64,000 nucleotides of DNA, taken from positions 1-64,000 of the forward strand of contig NZ_BKAG01000028.1 in the NCBI RefSeq assembly GCF_007992435.1, written 5' to 3'. The DNA is from Prosthecobacter gellanilyticus (GTDB taxonomy: Bacteria; Verrucomicrobiota; Verrucomicrobiia; Verrucomicrobiales; Verrucomicrobiaceae). Below, one piece after another: positions 9,570-18,407 of this stretch; position 1 is the first letter of the stretch; each line of letters starts with the position of its first letter. Under the pieces are notes generated by a model, which had not been told where the DNA came from, did no database searches, and saw only the letters and a list, made by a program, of their open reading frames with translations. The translations under genes were made by a program, and so were the position numbers.

Positions 9570-10301
9570 ATGTACTCTCTGCGTTCCCTGCTTTTCCTCG
9601 TCACTGCCACTGCCTCCAGCAGCCTGCTGGCGCAGGACCCAGGTGTCCGTGAGTATGACGAGCGCCGCGCAGCCTCGCCTGCCCCCTCTGTGCAGACTGG
9701 CGAGGTGGTGAAGTCTGCCGCCGTGCTGAACTCCATGGAAGTCCTGGATGACAACCAGCCCATCGAAGCCGGCGACGTGATCTCCATGCGCATCGTGGAA
9801 GACCGCCGCGAGCCACTGCAGCTTCGCGTGGGTGCCACCGGAGAGGTGAACGCCCCTCACATCGGTCTGGTGAAAGCCTCGGGCCGGACCTGCAAACAGC
9901 TCGCCTTTGACGTGAAGCGCCGCCTGGAGCTGAACTATTACAACAGCGCCACCGTCATCGTGGCCATCGACCTGAAGCGCCAGGACAACCCGAATGAGCG
10001 CATGCGCACCACCGGGTATGACATCAATTTCTTCACCGTTTACGGCCAGGTGCTCCGCCAGGGCAAATACGAGCTGCCCGTGGACGAGGACATCTCCATC
10101 AGCCAGGCCATCCTTCGCGCGGGCGGCTTTGCCCAGTTTGCGAACCCGCAGAGGGTGAAGCTCGTCCGCAAAACTCCCCAGGGAAATAAGACCATTGTGG
10201 TCGACCTGGACCAGATCATGCGCCGGGGTAACCTGGAGTATGACATCTACATCCGGGACAATGACGTGATCATTGTGGACGAGAAGAAGGTGAACTTCTG
10301 A
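9570..10301 (+). CDS. Polysaccharide biosynthesis/export protein (Wza-like)
   Basis: A 243-residue periplasmic or outer-membrane protein with a signal peptide (about 1-22, cleaving after SLLAQ). A poly_export domain covers about residues 60-145 (IEAGDVISMRI; GATGEVNAPHIGLVKASG). A SLBB-like beta-grasp follows at about 155-235 (FFTVYGQVLRQGKYELP; ISISQAILRAGGF; DNDVIIVDEKKVNF). No lipobox Cys is seen, unlike E. coli Wza. It lies between the barrel gene and the tyrosine-kinase gene, in the usual order for exopolysaccharide export. The ORF extends upstream to GTG 9507, but the signal peptide fixes the start at 9570. Confidence 0.88.
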   Translation: MYSLRSLLFLVTATASSSLLAQDPGVREYDERRAASPAPSVQTGEVVKSAAVLNSMEVLDDNQPIEAGDVISMRIVEDRREPLQLRVGATGEVNAPHIGLVKASGRTCKQLAFDVKRRLELNYYNSATVIVAIDLKRQDNPNERMRTTGYDINFFTVYGQVLRQGKYELPVDEDISISQAILRAGGFAQFANPQRVKLVRKTPQGNKTIVVDLDQIMRRGNLEYDIYIRDNDVIIVDEKKVNF

Positions 10302-10482
10302 TCCCGTCTGCCCTCCGGCGCCTGCCTCACGAGCTCCAGCCCAAACCCGACTATCGTCCAAGCTGAACAAAAGTTCGTGCAGAAATCCCTGCGGTGAGTC
10401 ATAGTATCGGCCCTCCCGGTTCGATGTGGCTGTCAGTCGAGTCCTTTGTTCAAGCCTGACACGCCGCCTTTAAGATATCGTC

Positions 10483-12699
10483 ATGGAAAACACCCTGCTT
10501 CTACCGCCGCCGGTGCCAGGCCAGTCGGCCACGCTGAGCCGCATTCACGAGACCTCAGCCAAATTTCAGCGCTATAAGATCCTCCTGCGCAGGCGCTGGT
10601 GGTTCCTGCTGCTGACTGCGAGCATCGGCGTCTGCGTGCAGGCCCTGCGCATCACCGGCCAGCCAGACACTCATACCAGCCTGGCCAAGCTCGTCGCCGG
10701 CGGCCGCATCGTCACCAATGAAGGCGCGGTGAACTGGCAGGAGCAGCTGACAGACTTTTACGGCACCATCATTGAAACGCTGGAAAGTGCTGAGATGAAG
10801 AAGCGTGCCATGTCCCGTGTGCATGCGCTGCATCCGGACCTCAAGGACTCCAATGTGGACATTCGCGTGGCGCAGACCAAGGGCTCAGCCATTTTCAATG
10901 TCTTTGCCATAGGCTCAGAACCGAAGTTCACCAAGATCTTCCTGGATGCGCTGCTGGACGAGTTCATCGCTGCCCGCCAGCAGATGCGTGAGCAAGGGCT
11001 GGAACGTGCCCTGAATTCCTTCACGGAAACCGTGGTGAAGAAGAGCAAGGAACTCTCGGAACGCACCGAGAAACTGGAGGCCTTCCGCAAATCCAACGAC
11101 ACCATCCAGCTCAGCGGTAATCACAATGAAGCCGCCACCTTCCTCATCAATCTGAAGACCAAGCGCGAGCTCCTCAATGGTGAGCTTCGTGACCTGCAGG
11201 TGGCGCTTCAGGATGTGGACGCAGCCATGGTGGACCGCGAGCGTGCCACGGTGGCAGGTGCTCCTACGGCCCAAGCGCCAGCTCCCGCCGCCCCCCAGGC
11301 TTCAAATACAGAGGCCAATGCCGCTCAGATGGCCGGCACCGTGGACAACAACACCGCCGCCAGCCTGCACATGACCTCCAACGAGCGTGACTACCTTGAG
11401 GTCAAGAAGGAGATCATGAAGCTCCAGAACGAGCGATCCAAGCTCCTGCGAAACTTCAAGCCCGGCCACCCTGACATCGTGATCATCGATGAGAAGATCG
11501 ATTCCGAGAAGCAGCTGCTGACCAACTATTCCGACGAGATCGTGAAGGAGATGCGCAGCCGGGAGGCCACTCTCCTCCGCCAGATCAAGGTGCTGGACCA
11601 GCAGATCGGCGAGAAGCAGAAAGAGGCTCTCGAACTTGCGGCCAAGCTGGCTGAGCATGAGCGTCTTGAGGAGGAGTTCAAGGCCGCGAAACTGGCCCAT
11701 GACCAGATGTATGACAAGGTGGAGGACTTCCAGGCCGTGCAGCAGATCCAGACGGACTATGTGGCCATCCAGGAGCGTGCCTCCAATGCCTACAAAGACG
11801 TGCAGAACTGGGTCAAGCCGATGATCTTTGGCCTGGTCGGCGGCCTCATCTTTGGCGTGCTCGTGCTGGTGCTCTTTGACCGCCTGGACGACCGCATGAA
11901 CTCCTTCTCCGAGTTCCAGGGCCTCTTCCCTGCCGAGGCCGTGCTGGGGCAGATCCCTGAGCAGCGCCAGCGTGGGGATGTGACTCTCCTGCGCCCGAAC
12001 GACGACCGCCATCTCTACGCGGAAGCCTTCCGCAACGTCCGCTCCTCCATCCTCTTCAAGAACTGGCAGGGCAAGATGCCGAAGACCATCCTCGTCACCA
12101 GCGCCGTGCCGAACGAGGGCAAGACCACCGTCACCTCAAACCTCGCCATCACCATGGCCCTGGCCGGTGCCCGTGTGCTGCTCGCCGACTGCGACCTTCG
12201 TCGCGGTGGTGTGAGCGAACTCTTCAAGCTGCCGACCACTCCTGGCCTCAGCGAAGTGCTCCGTGACAAAATGCACTGGCGTGATGCCGTGCAGGAAACC
12301 GGCGTGCGCGGCCTGGACCTTCTGGCCCGTGGGGAAGTCTTTGACCAGACCTCCGAAGTGCTGCTGGGCAAGACCGCCCAGGAAATGCTCCGTGAGATGA
12401 GCGACGAATACGACTACGTCATCTTCGACAGCGCTCCGGTGCTTGTGGCTGACGATACCGCCAGCTTCGCGCCGAAGCTGGACACCGTGCTCTTCGTGGT
12501 CCGTCTCTCCTCCACCATGGCGCGCCTCTCCGGCAAGGCTCTCAATCTGCTCTATGAGCGTCAGGTCAACGTCGGCGGCATCATCCTGAACCGCTCGACC
12601 ACGAACCTGAAAGAGTACACTTACTACAACTACGCCAGCTACTACTACGCTCCGGTGAAGAAGAAGCCGGGTGAAGAGACACCAGGGGTCAAGGCTTGA
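10483..12699 (+). CDS. Wzz/Wzc-type polysaccharide co-polymerase with BY-kinase domain
   Basis: An inner-membrane chain-length regulator fused to a bacterial tyrosine kinase, 738 residues. Transmembrane segment 1 lies near 39-57 and segment 2 near 447-466. Between them is a long periplasmic coiled-coil region (about 160-440). The cytoplasmic kinase has Walker A at about 539-549 (SAVPNEGKTTV, Lys547), Walker A' LLADCDLRRG (Asp569, Asp571) and Walker B VIFDSAP (Asp649). The C-terminus carries a tyrosine cluster with seven Tyr between 712 and 722, the expected autophosphorylation site. Together with the two upstream genes it makes a complete export trio. The partner phosphatase and the sugar-transferring enzymes must be elsewhere. 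Confidence 0.94.
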   Translation: MENTLLLPPPVPGQSATLSRIHETSAKFQRYKILLRRRWWFLLLTASIGVCVQALRITGQPDTHTSLAKLVAGGRIVTNEGAVNWQEQLTDFYGTIIETLESAEMKKRAMSRVHALHPDLKDSNVDIRVAQTKGSAIFNVFAIGSEPKFTKIFLDALLDEFIAARQQMREQGLERALNSFTETVVKKSKELSERTEKLEAFRKSNDTIQLSGNHNEAATFLINLKTKRELLNGELRDLQVALQDVDAAMVDRERATVAGAPTAQAPAPAAPQASNTEANAAQMAGTVDNNTAASLHMTSNERDYLEVKKEIMKLQNERSKLLRNFKPGHPDIVIIDEKIDSEKQLLTNYSDEIVKEMRSREATLLRQIKVLDQQIGEKQKEALELAAKLAEHERLEEEFKAAKLAHDQMYDKVEDFQAVQQIQTDYVAIQERASNAYKDVQNWVKPMIFGLVGGLIFGVLVLVLFDRLDDRMNSFSEFQGLFPAEAVLGQIPEQRQRGDVTLLRPNDDRHLYAEAFRNVRSSILFKNWQGKMPKTILVTSAVPNEGKTTVTSNLAITMALAGARVLLADCDLRRGGVSELFKLPTTPGLSEVLRDKMHWRDAVQETGVRGLDLLARGEVFDQTSEVLLGKTAQEMLREMSDEYDYVIFDSAPVLVADDTASFAPKLDTVLFVVRLSSTMARLSGKALNLLYERQVNVGGIILNRSTTNLKEYTYYNYASYYYAPVKKKPGEETPGVKA

Positions 12700-12750
12700 T
12701 CCCAGGTTGTTGAAGCAGCGCAGTTCCCTCAGCAGATCTCATTTATTCCC

Positions 12751-13437
12751 ATGGCGGCACGCGGGCTGATTTCCTTCGATGCCGCCGGAACACTGATCCA
12801 GGTCGCACGTCCAGTGGCCGCGACGTATGCTGAGGTGGCCAGCACTCATGGAGTGTCCGTCACCACAGAGGCTTTGAAGCTTGCGTTTCGCAGCGCATGG
12901 AGCCAGCTGCCGGCACCGCTGCATCCCGAAGGTGCACCGCCAGCAGATGATGATCGCTCCTGGTGGAAGGAGCTCGTCAGGCGTGTCTTCGCAGCAGTTC
13001 TCGGCAAGCCGCTGGATGAAGAGGTGCTGTCAGCACTCTTCGATGAGCTTTATCGGCACTACACGAAGCCTGAGGCGTGGACCGTCTATGAAGATGTCTT
13101 CCCTGCCCTGGATCTGCTCCGTGATCAGTTCGATCTCTGCGTGCTTTCGAACTTCGACCGGCGCCTGTACAGCATTCTCGAAGGTCACGGGCTGACGCCG
13201 TATTTTGGAGCCATCATCATCTCCAGCGAAGTCGGCGCCTCGAAGCCGCATCCGCGCATGTTTGCGGAGGTGGAGCGAAGAATGAATGCCTCCGCCGCAA
13301 ACATCCTGCACACCGGTGATGATGAGAGAAACGATCTCCTCGGCGCGCAAAAAGCGGGTTGGAAAGCCTGGCATGTGCAGAGACCGCAGGCGAACCTTCA
13401 AATTCTCGCTGAAAAAGTCCTTTCTGGAGCAATATAA
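12751..13437 (+). CDS. HAD superfamily hydrolase (HDHD3-like)
   Basis: A 228-residue cytoplasmic HAD-fold protein. Motif I is FDAAGTL (Asp10 nucleophile), motif II VLSNFD, motif III Lys in GASKPHPRMF and motif IV HTGDDERNDLLGA. The second motif-I acid, normally two residues after the nucleophile, is Ala12. That is seen in HDHD3-like members and suggests weak or altered phosphatase chemistry. The gene lies between the tyrosine-kinase gene and the tRNA pair; a link to polysaccharide metabolism is possible but not shown. Confidence 0.85.
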   Translation: MAARGLISFDAAGTLIQVARPVAATYAEVASTHGVSVTTEALKLAFRSAWSQLPAPLHPEGAPPADDDRSWWKELVRRVFAAVLGKPLDEEVLSALFDELYRHYTKPEAWTVYEDVFPALDLLRDQFDLCVLSNFDRRLYSILEGHGLTPYFGAIIISSEVGASKPHPRMFAEVERRMNASAANILHTGDDERNDLLGAQKAGWKAWHVQRPQANLQILAEKVLSGAI

Positions 13438-13480
13438 ACTTGCAGCCGCCCTGAAGATGAGTAGTTACCGGCCCCCATCC

Positions 13481-13555
13481 GCGCAGGTAGCTCAGCGGTA
13501 GAGCAGTTGGCTTTTAACCAATTGGTCGAGGGTTCGATCCCCTCCCTGCGTACCA
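13481..13555 (+). tRNA. tRNA-Lys (anticodon UUU)
   Basis: A complete cloverleaf with encoded CCA: 7-bp acceptor (GCGCAGG / CCTGCGT with a G-U end pair), D-arm, anticodon stem GTTGG/CCAAT with loop CTTTTAA, variable loop TGGTC, and T-arm GAGGG-TTCGATC-CCCTC. The anticodon is TTT, so it reads Lys codons. It is the first of a tandem pair. Confidence 0.97.
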
Positions 13556-13608
13556 CGCTGATGGTTGTTAAAGTTTAGTTTGTTAGGTTAGTCTCGTTAG
13601 TTTTACAT

Positions 13609-13683
13609 GCCCAGGTAGCTCAGTGGTAGAGCAGTTGGCTCTTAACCAATTGGTCGTGGGTTCGAATCCCTCCCTGGGCACCA
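13609..13683 (+). tRNA. tRNA-Lys (anticodon CUU)
   Basis: A cloverleaf with encoded CCA: acceptor GCCCAGG/CCTGGGC, anticodon loop CTCTTAA (anticodon CTT), T-loop TTCGAAT. It is nearly identical to the UUU isoacceptor 53 bp upstream, suggesting tandem duplication. The T-stem GTGGG/CCCTC leaves one U-U mismatch (50-64) where the sister gene has an A-U pair. Confidence 0.95.
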
Positions 13684-13734
13684 TCTCGAAAGAGATGGCT
13701 GCCACTGAAAGTAAGTTGAAAACACTGCAAAAAG

Positions 13735-13758
13735 AACCCGGCGAAAGCCGGGTTTTTT
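13735..13758 (+). terminator. Rho-independent terminator of the tRNA-Lys pair
   Basis: AACCCGGC-GAAA-GCCGGGTT is a perfect 8-bp stem with a GNRA tetraloop, followed directly by a T6 run (13753-13758). A smaller hairpin, CCATCTC-GAAA-GAGATGG at 13681-13698, begins at the CCA end of the second tRNA and may guide 3' processing. Confidence 0.93.
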
Positions 13759-13908
13759 GTGTTCATGACATGTCGCAAGGCTGATTTTCGAGGGTGTTTG
13801 CGCGTCCTCGCCAGACAATGACCTCTGCGCATCGCGCGCTTGCCGCACACTCTCGCAGTTTCCCGAAGAAGCGCATCCGCCCCAACGTTTGCGCATGGAA
13901 TCCCCATC

Positions 13909-14757
13909 ATGATGCGCTGCTCAGTCCTCGTCCTGCTTTTCACCCTGGCATCCTTACGCAGCCTCTTCGCGGCGGATCTTCCCACCGTGGACCAGATGTT
14001 TACCGCGTCCACCCATCCGATGCGCTACGCCGTCTCACTGCCCAGCCACTGGTCATCGGACCGTAAGTGGCCCGTGATCATCGCGCCAGCGGCGCACTAC
14101 GGACACCACCAAGAGACCCTCCAGATGCTGGCGCCCCTGTGTGAAAAACGGAAAGCTGACTTCATCATTGTCTCACCTGTCATCATCAATTCCGATCCGG
14201 TGGCGAAAATGAAAGCGTATCGCGGCGAGGTGGCCGACCGCATCAGTTCTGCCGACGCAAAGCTGGGCGAGGGCGTGCGGGACAATTCAGCGCGTGCCGA
14301 ATTCGACTCCGCAGGCATCCGCGCCATCATCCAGGATGTGCAGCGCCTCTACGGTGGCGAGGATCGCGTTCACATCGTTGGCTTCTCTGCTTCCACGCAC
14401 GTGGCCTATCTGTTTCTCTTCAATCATCCAGAGTTGCTCAAGAGCGTCTTCATCAACTCCGGCGGTTATCAAGGCCGCGGCGTGGACGCGGATCACATCC
14501 CGCTCCTTCACTCGCCCGAACGTGCCCGCGTTGCGGTCAAGATGATCGTTGGCGACCAGGATCGCGGGTTCCAATTCTACGCCGACAACTGGGCCACCAC
14601 CAAGCCCCTGCTGATCCGCTGCGGCCATCCCGAATCCAGGCTGCACGAGGAAATCATCCGTCAAGGCAACGCGGAAAAACTGCCCGTCGGCCACACTTGG
14701 TTCCCAACCCGCCTCATGGATTTCGTCATCGGCATCGAGCGAGAGACCACGCCGTAG
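13909..14757 (+). CDS. Secreted alpha/beta hydrolase (esterase-like)
   Basis: A 282-residue protein with a signal peptide (about 1-22, ending near LFAAD). The alpha/beta-hydrolase nucleophile elbow is HIVGFSASTH with Ser160. HTWFPTRLMDF near the C-terminus probably supplies the catalytic His. Overall it resembles esterase D/feruloyl-esterase-like secreted hydrolases, but the substrate cannot be told. The start was placed at the first of two adjacent ATGs (13909, 13912), which gives a proper signal peptide. It converges on the eboD-like gene. Confidence 0.78.
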   Translation: MMRCSVLVLLFTLASLRSLFAADLPTVDQMFTASTHPMRYAVSLPSHWSSDRKWPVIIAPAAHYGHHQETLQMLAPLCEKRKADFIIVSPVIINSDPVAKMKAYRGEVADRISSADAKLGEGVRDNSARAEFDSAGIRAIIQDVQRLYGGEDRVHIVGFSASTHVAYLFLFNHPELLKSVFINSGGYQGRGVDADHIPLLHSPERARVAVKMIVGDQDRGFQFYADNWATTKPLLIRCGHPESRLHEEIIRQGNAEKLPVGHTWFPTRLMDFVIGIERETTP

Positions 14758-14818
14758 CTTCTCATCGCTAAATAAAGCATGAACCTCTGCTGGTCCTGGC
14801 AAGTCCCGCTCTTTGATC

Positions 14819-15982
14819 TCACGCCTCCACCAGTTCCCGCGCGCGGAGCTCGTCCATGGCAGCGAGGATGAGGGAGCGGTCCATTTCGTGGACTTCAAGC
14901 TTCTGGCCGATCTTCGGCACAAGGGTGACAGTGAGTTCGCCGCCGAGGTGCTCGCGGAATTCTTCCAAGCCTTCGAGGATGACCGGCTCGCCGGATTTGC
15001 CTTCGGCGAGGAGACCGGGATGGAAGGTCTCGAAACCGATGCGCTCAATGAGCTTCAACACGCGCTGGGCAGTCGAAGCATCCAGGATGCCGCGCTTCAC
15101 GGAGTAAACAATGTCCACAGCCATGCCGATGGCGACGGCCTCACCATGAGTGACTTCGAAATGGGTGATCTGCTCGAGCTTGTGCGCGGCCCAGTGGCCG
15201 AAGTCCAGAGGCCGGGCGCTGCCGAGTTCAAAGGGATCTCCACCCGTGGCGATGTGCTCCACATGCAGCTCGGCACTGCGCTGAACCACACGCTCCAGCG
15301 CGGATTGCTCGAGATGAGCGAGACCATCCGCCATGCGCTCGATCTCCTCAAAGAAGGCGCGATCGCGGATGAGGGAGACTTTGATGGCCTCGATGATGCC
15401 GTTCCGGCGGCCGCGCTCAGGCAGGCTTTCCAGGAAGGAGAAGTCATTCACCACAGCATAGGGCACGGCGAAGCTGCCCACCCAGTTCTTCTTGCCAAAG
15501 TAGTTCACACCGTTCTTCACGCCCACGCCGCCATCACCCTGGCTCAGGGTGGTGGTGGGGAAGCGCACGTGGCGGATGCCACGATGAGCCGTGGAAGCCG
15601 CGAAGCAGACAAGGTCCAGCACCGCTCCGCCGCCGATCACGAAGACATAGCTGTGACGGTCCAGGCAGGCGTCATTGATGGCCTGCCAGCACTGCTGGAC
15701 CAGACCGAAATCGTTTTTGCACGGCTCGCCGCCGGGCAGCACCACCACGTCTCCCGCCAGATCCAGCACCTCGGCATTCGCCCGGGCATAGGCGCGGATG
15801 TTTTCCTCCAGACGAGGGTTGGCGGAGACCACATGGTCATCAGCAAAGATCAGCACACGAGGGACCTTCGTGGGCCGGTCCAGCATGAGCAGGTCCCGGA
15901 TGGTCGGGTTCGCAGGAGCGAATACCTCGCGTGTGAACAGAATTCGGTGCGAGTGTTCTAGCCTGATCTTTTTCTCCAGCAT
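14819..15982 (-). CDS. eboD: EboD-like sugar-phosphate cyclase (3-dehydroquinate synthase family)
   Basis: A 387-residue NAD- and metal-dependent cyclase of the DHQ synthase superfamily. Recognisable parts are the NAD-binding GGGAVLDLVCFAAS, TTLSQGDGGVGVKNGVN, FGKKNWVGSFAVPYAV, IIEAIKVSLIRD, RPLDFGHWAAHKLEQ and THGEAVAIG with the metal-ligand His residues. These match the EboD subgroup from eboABCDEF clusters better than housekeeping AroB, as I recall those sequences. Ebo clusters have been linked to export of natural-product precursors to the periplasm. None of the other ebo genes lies within this window, so this copy stands alone. Confidence 0.82.
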   Translation of the reverse strand: MLEKKIRLEHSHRILFTREVFAPANPTIRDLLMLDRPTKVPRVLIFADDHVVSANPRLEENIRAYARANAEVLDLAGDVVVLPGGEPCKNDFGLVQQCWQAINDACLDRHSYVFVIGGGAVLDLVCFAASTAHRGIRHVRFPTTTLSQGDGGVGVKNGVNYFGKKNWVGSFAVPYAVVNDFSFLESLPERGRRNGIIEAIKVSLIRDRAFFEEIERMADGLAHLEQSALERVVQRSAELHVEHIATGGDPFELGSARPLDFGHWAAHKLEQITHFEVTHGEAVAIGMAVDIVYSVKRGILDASTAQRVLKLIERIGFETFHPGLLAEGKSGEPVILEGLEEFREHLGGELTVTLVPKIGQKLEVHEMDRSLILAAMDELRARELVEA

Positions 15983-16205
15983 GGGGGTCGGTGTCTTTTA
16001 CCCTCTACGGATACTCTACCTGGAGGGAAAGTTCAAACGAGTGCTGGAGTGAAGTCTTTTCAGTGGAAGCCCGTAAAATGGCGTTCGGAGCGCATCAGTG
16101 CCCGGATTCGGTCATCTTCTTGAATTGCGCCGAAACAGCAAAAAAGCACCAGCCCTGGTCACAGCGATCGGGAAAACAGGGCGATGCCCGACGTATTACC
16201 CCACC

Positions 16206-18407
16206 ATGACTCCCCGTGCCCTTCCCCTGACGGTTCTGGCTTTGGCATTCTCCACCGTCTGGGCCAGCGCCCAGACTCTGCCCGGCACCCAGCCGCTGGA
16301 GGCAAATCCAGACTTCTCCGCCACCATGGTGGCCGGGATCGACAAAATGGCGCTGCGGCTCATTGAGGACTCGAAGTCGACCCGCAAGCCGACCCGGGAG
16401 AAGCTCAAAGCGGCGATTGGCCTGGTGGACGAGCGCGTGCCCATCAAGGCGCTGGAGTTCATCGGCGACACTGAATCCCCTGCCCTGCTGATGGAAACCG
16501 ACCTCTGCCGCGTGTTTCGCGTGCGCTGGCCGGTGCTCGATAACGTGCATGGTGAAGGCCTGTATATCCAGCCGAAGTCGAAACCCCACGCACGCGTGAT
16601 CTACATGCCGGATGCCAGCGGCACGCCGGAGAAACTGGTGGACGAGTTTCTGCTCACCACCGGGTGCGAGATCGTCATCCCCGCCTTGGTCAGCCGCGAG
16701 TCCACGTATAGCACGAACGACAAGTTCAACGTGAAGACAAACCTCGCGCATCGCGAGTGGATCTACCGCCAGTCCTATGAGCTTGGCAGACACATCATTG
16801 GTTATGAAGTGCAGAAGGTGCTCTCGCTGGTGGACTGGTTCAACGCGCAGTCCGACCAGGTGCCCGCGCCCGTGCTCGTCGCCGGGGTGGGTGAAGGAGG
16901 CATGCTGGCCCTGTATGCGGCCGCGATTGATGAGCGCATTGATTGCGTTTACTCGGCGGGCTACTTCGCGCCGCGTGAGGGCGTCTGGGCGGAGCCGATC
17001 TACCGCAATGTCTTCGGCCTGCTGCGTGATTTCGGCGATGCGGAGATCGCCTCGCTCATCGCACCGCGTCCGGTGTCGCTGCAGTTCCTGTTTTATCCAA
17101 AGCTTGTAGTTTCCAAGGAGGCGTCGCAAGGGGTGCGCGCCATCGCAGCGCCAGGCAGGCTGGGCGCGCCTGACTTCAAAGCGTTCCAGGCGGAGGTCGA
17201 GAAGGCCAAGACGCTCGAGCCGGACAGCCACATCCAAGTTTGCACGATGGAGACAAACAATGAGCAGATCATCCGTCATCTCTTCCCTGCCGCCAAGGCG
17301 GATGCCGCGCTGAAAACTCTGAAGGTCACGGGAGCCACGATCACCATCAAGGCAGATGACACCCACCAGGAACGTCTCGTGCGCGAGCTGGAAGCCTTCA
17401 CTCAGCGCTTGCTGGTGACCACGGAGCTCGAGCGCAAAGAGCAGTTCTGGAACAAGCTGCCGATCAAGTCCATGCCTGAGTATGAGGCGCATACCGCCAA
17501 GGAGCGCGAGCGCTTTTGGAATGACGTCATCGGCCGCCTGCCAGATCCGAACCTGCCCATGAATGCGAAGAGCCGCTTCGTCCGCGAGACAGACAAGGTG
17601 GCCATCTATGAAGTGACGCTGGATGTGTGGCAGGATGTCTTTGCCTGGGGCTGGCTCTGCCTGCCAAAGGATCTGAAGCCTAACGAAAAGCGTCCCGTCA
17701 TTGTCTGCCAGCACGGCCTGGAAGGCCTGCCGGAGGACACCATCACCACGGATGAAAAGCAGAAGGGATATGGGCCTTACAAGGCCTTCACCTATCGCCT
17801 CGCCGAGATGGGCTTCATCACCTTCGCCCCGCACAATCCGTATCGTGGTCTGGACAACTTCCGCACTCTGCAGCGGAAGCTAAATCCACTCGGCCTCACG
17901 CTCTACAGCGTCATCAATGGCCAGCATCAGCGCATCCTCGAATGGCTGAAAGCGCAGCCCTTCACGCCGGCGGACAAGATTGCCTTCTACGGCCTGAGCT
18001 ATGGTGGCAAATCAGCCATGCGCACACCTGCTGTGTTAAAGGACTACTGCCTCAGCATCTGCAGCGGCGACTTCAATGAATGGGTGCGCAAGTGCGTCTG
18101 CACAGACATGCCCATGAACTACACCCACACCCACGAATATGAGATCTGGGAGTGGAACATGGGCCGCACATTCAACTACGCAGAAATGGCCGCGCTCATC
18201 GCCCCGCGTCCCTTCATGGTCGAGCGTGGTCACAATGACGGCGTCGGCATCGACGAATGGGTGAACTACGAGTTCGCCAAAGTCCGTCGCCTTTATAACA
18301 AACTCCTCATCGGCGACCGCACCACCATCGAGCACTTCGACGGCCCGCACACCATCCATGGCGTTGGGACCTATCAGTTCCTCAAGGAGAGGCTCGATTG
18401 GAAATGA
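16206..18407 (+). CDS. Secreted tandem alpha/beta-hydrolase (dienelactone hydrolase/acetyl xylan esterase-like)
   Basis: A 733-residue exported protein; the signal peptide ends near residue 20 (ASAQ). It has two alpha/beta-hydrolase halves. The N-terminal half (about 80-400) carries the elbow-like GVGEGGMLAL, in which the nucleophile position is Gly and not Ser, so it should be inactive. The C-terminal half (about 480-733) has FYGLSYGGKSAM with Ser598 and FDGPHTIHG with a His near the end. This organisation occurs in Verrucomicrobia and Planctomycetes proteins annotated as dienelactone hydrolase or acetyl xylan esterase. The start at 16206 gives the signal peptide; the frame is open 36 codons upstream. 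Action on plant-type polysaccharide esters is inferred. Confidence 0.82.
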   Translation: MTPRALPLTVLALAFSTVWASAQTLPGTQPLEANPDFSATMVAGIDKMALRLIEDSKSTRKPTREKLKAAIGLVDERVPIKALEFIGDTESPALLMETDLCRVFRVRWPVLDNVHGEGLYIQPKSKPHARVIYMPDASGTPEKLVDEFLLTTGCEIVIPALVSRESTYSTNDKFNVKTNLAHREWIYRQSYELGRHIIGYEVQKVLSLVDWFNAQSDQVPAPVLVAGVGEGGMLALYAAAIDERIDCVYSAGYFAPREGVWAEPIYRNVFGLLRDFGDAEIASLIAPRPVSLQFLFYPKLVVSKEASQGVRAIAAPGRLGAPDFKAFQAEVEKAKTLEPDSHIQVCTMETNNEQIIRHLFPAAKADAALKTLKVTGATITIKADDTHQERLVRELEAFTQRLLVTTELERKEQFWNKLPIKSMPEYEAHTAKERERFWNDVIGRLPDPNLPMNAKSRFVRETDKVAIYEVTLDVWQDVFAWGWLCLPKDLKPNEKRPVIVCQHGLEGLPEDTITTDEKQKGYGPYKAFTYRLAEMGFITFAPHNPYRGLDNFRTLQRKLNPLGLTLYSVINGQHQRILEWLKAQPFTPADKIAFYGLSYGGKSAMRTPAVLKDYCLSICSGDFNEWVRKCVCTDMPMNYTHTHEYEIWEWNMGRTFNYAEMAALIAPRPFMVERGHNDGVGIDEWVNYEFAKVRRLYNKLLIGDRTTIEHFDGPHTIHGVGTYQFLKERLDWK

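Noticed and set aside
13561-13608. Inter-tRNA segment with several TTAG words, considered as a degenerate copy of the GTTTNAA heptamer array
   Set aside because: The TTAG words are spaced irregularly, not every 7 bp, and there is no inverted partner.
16095-17834. Minus-strand open frame of 579 codons
   Set aside because: It lies opposite the tandem hydrolase gene and shows no recognisable family, signal peptide or sensible start context.
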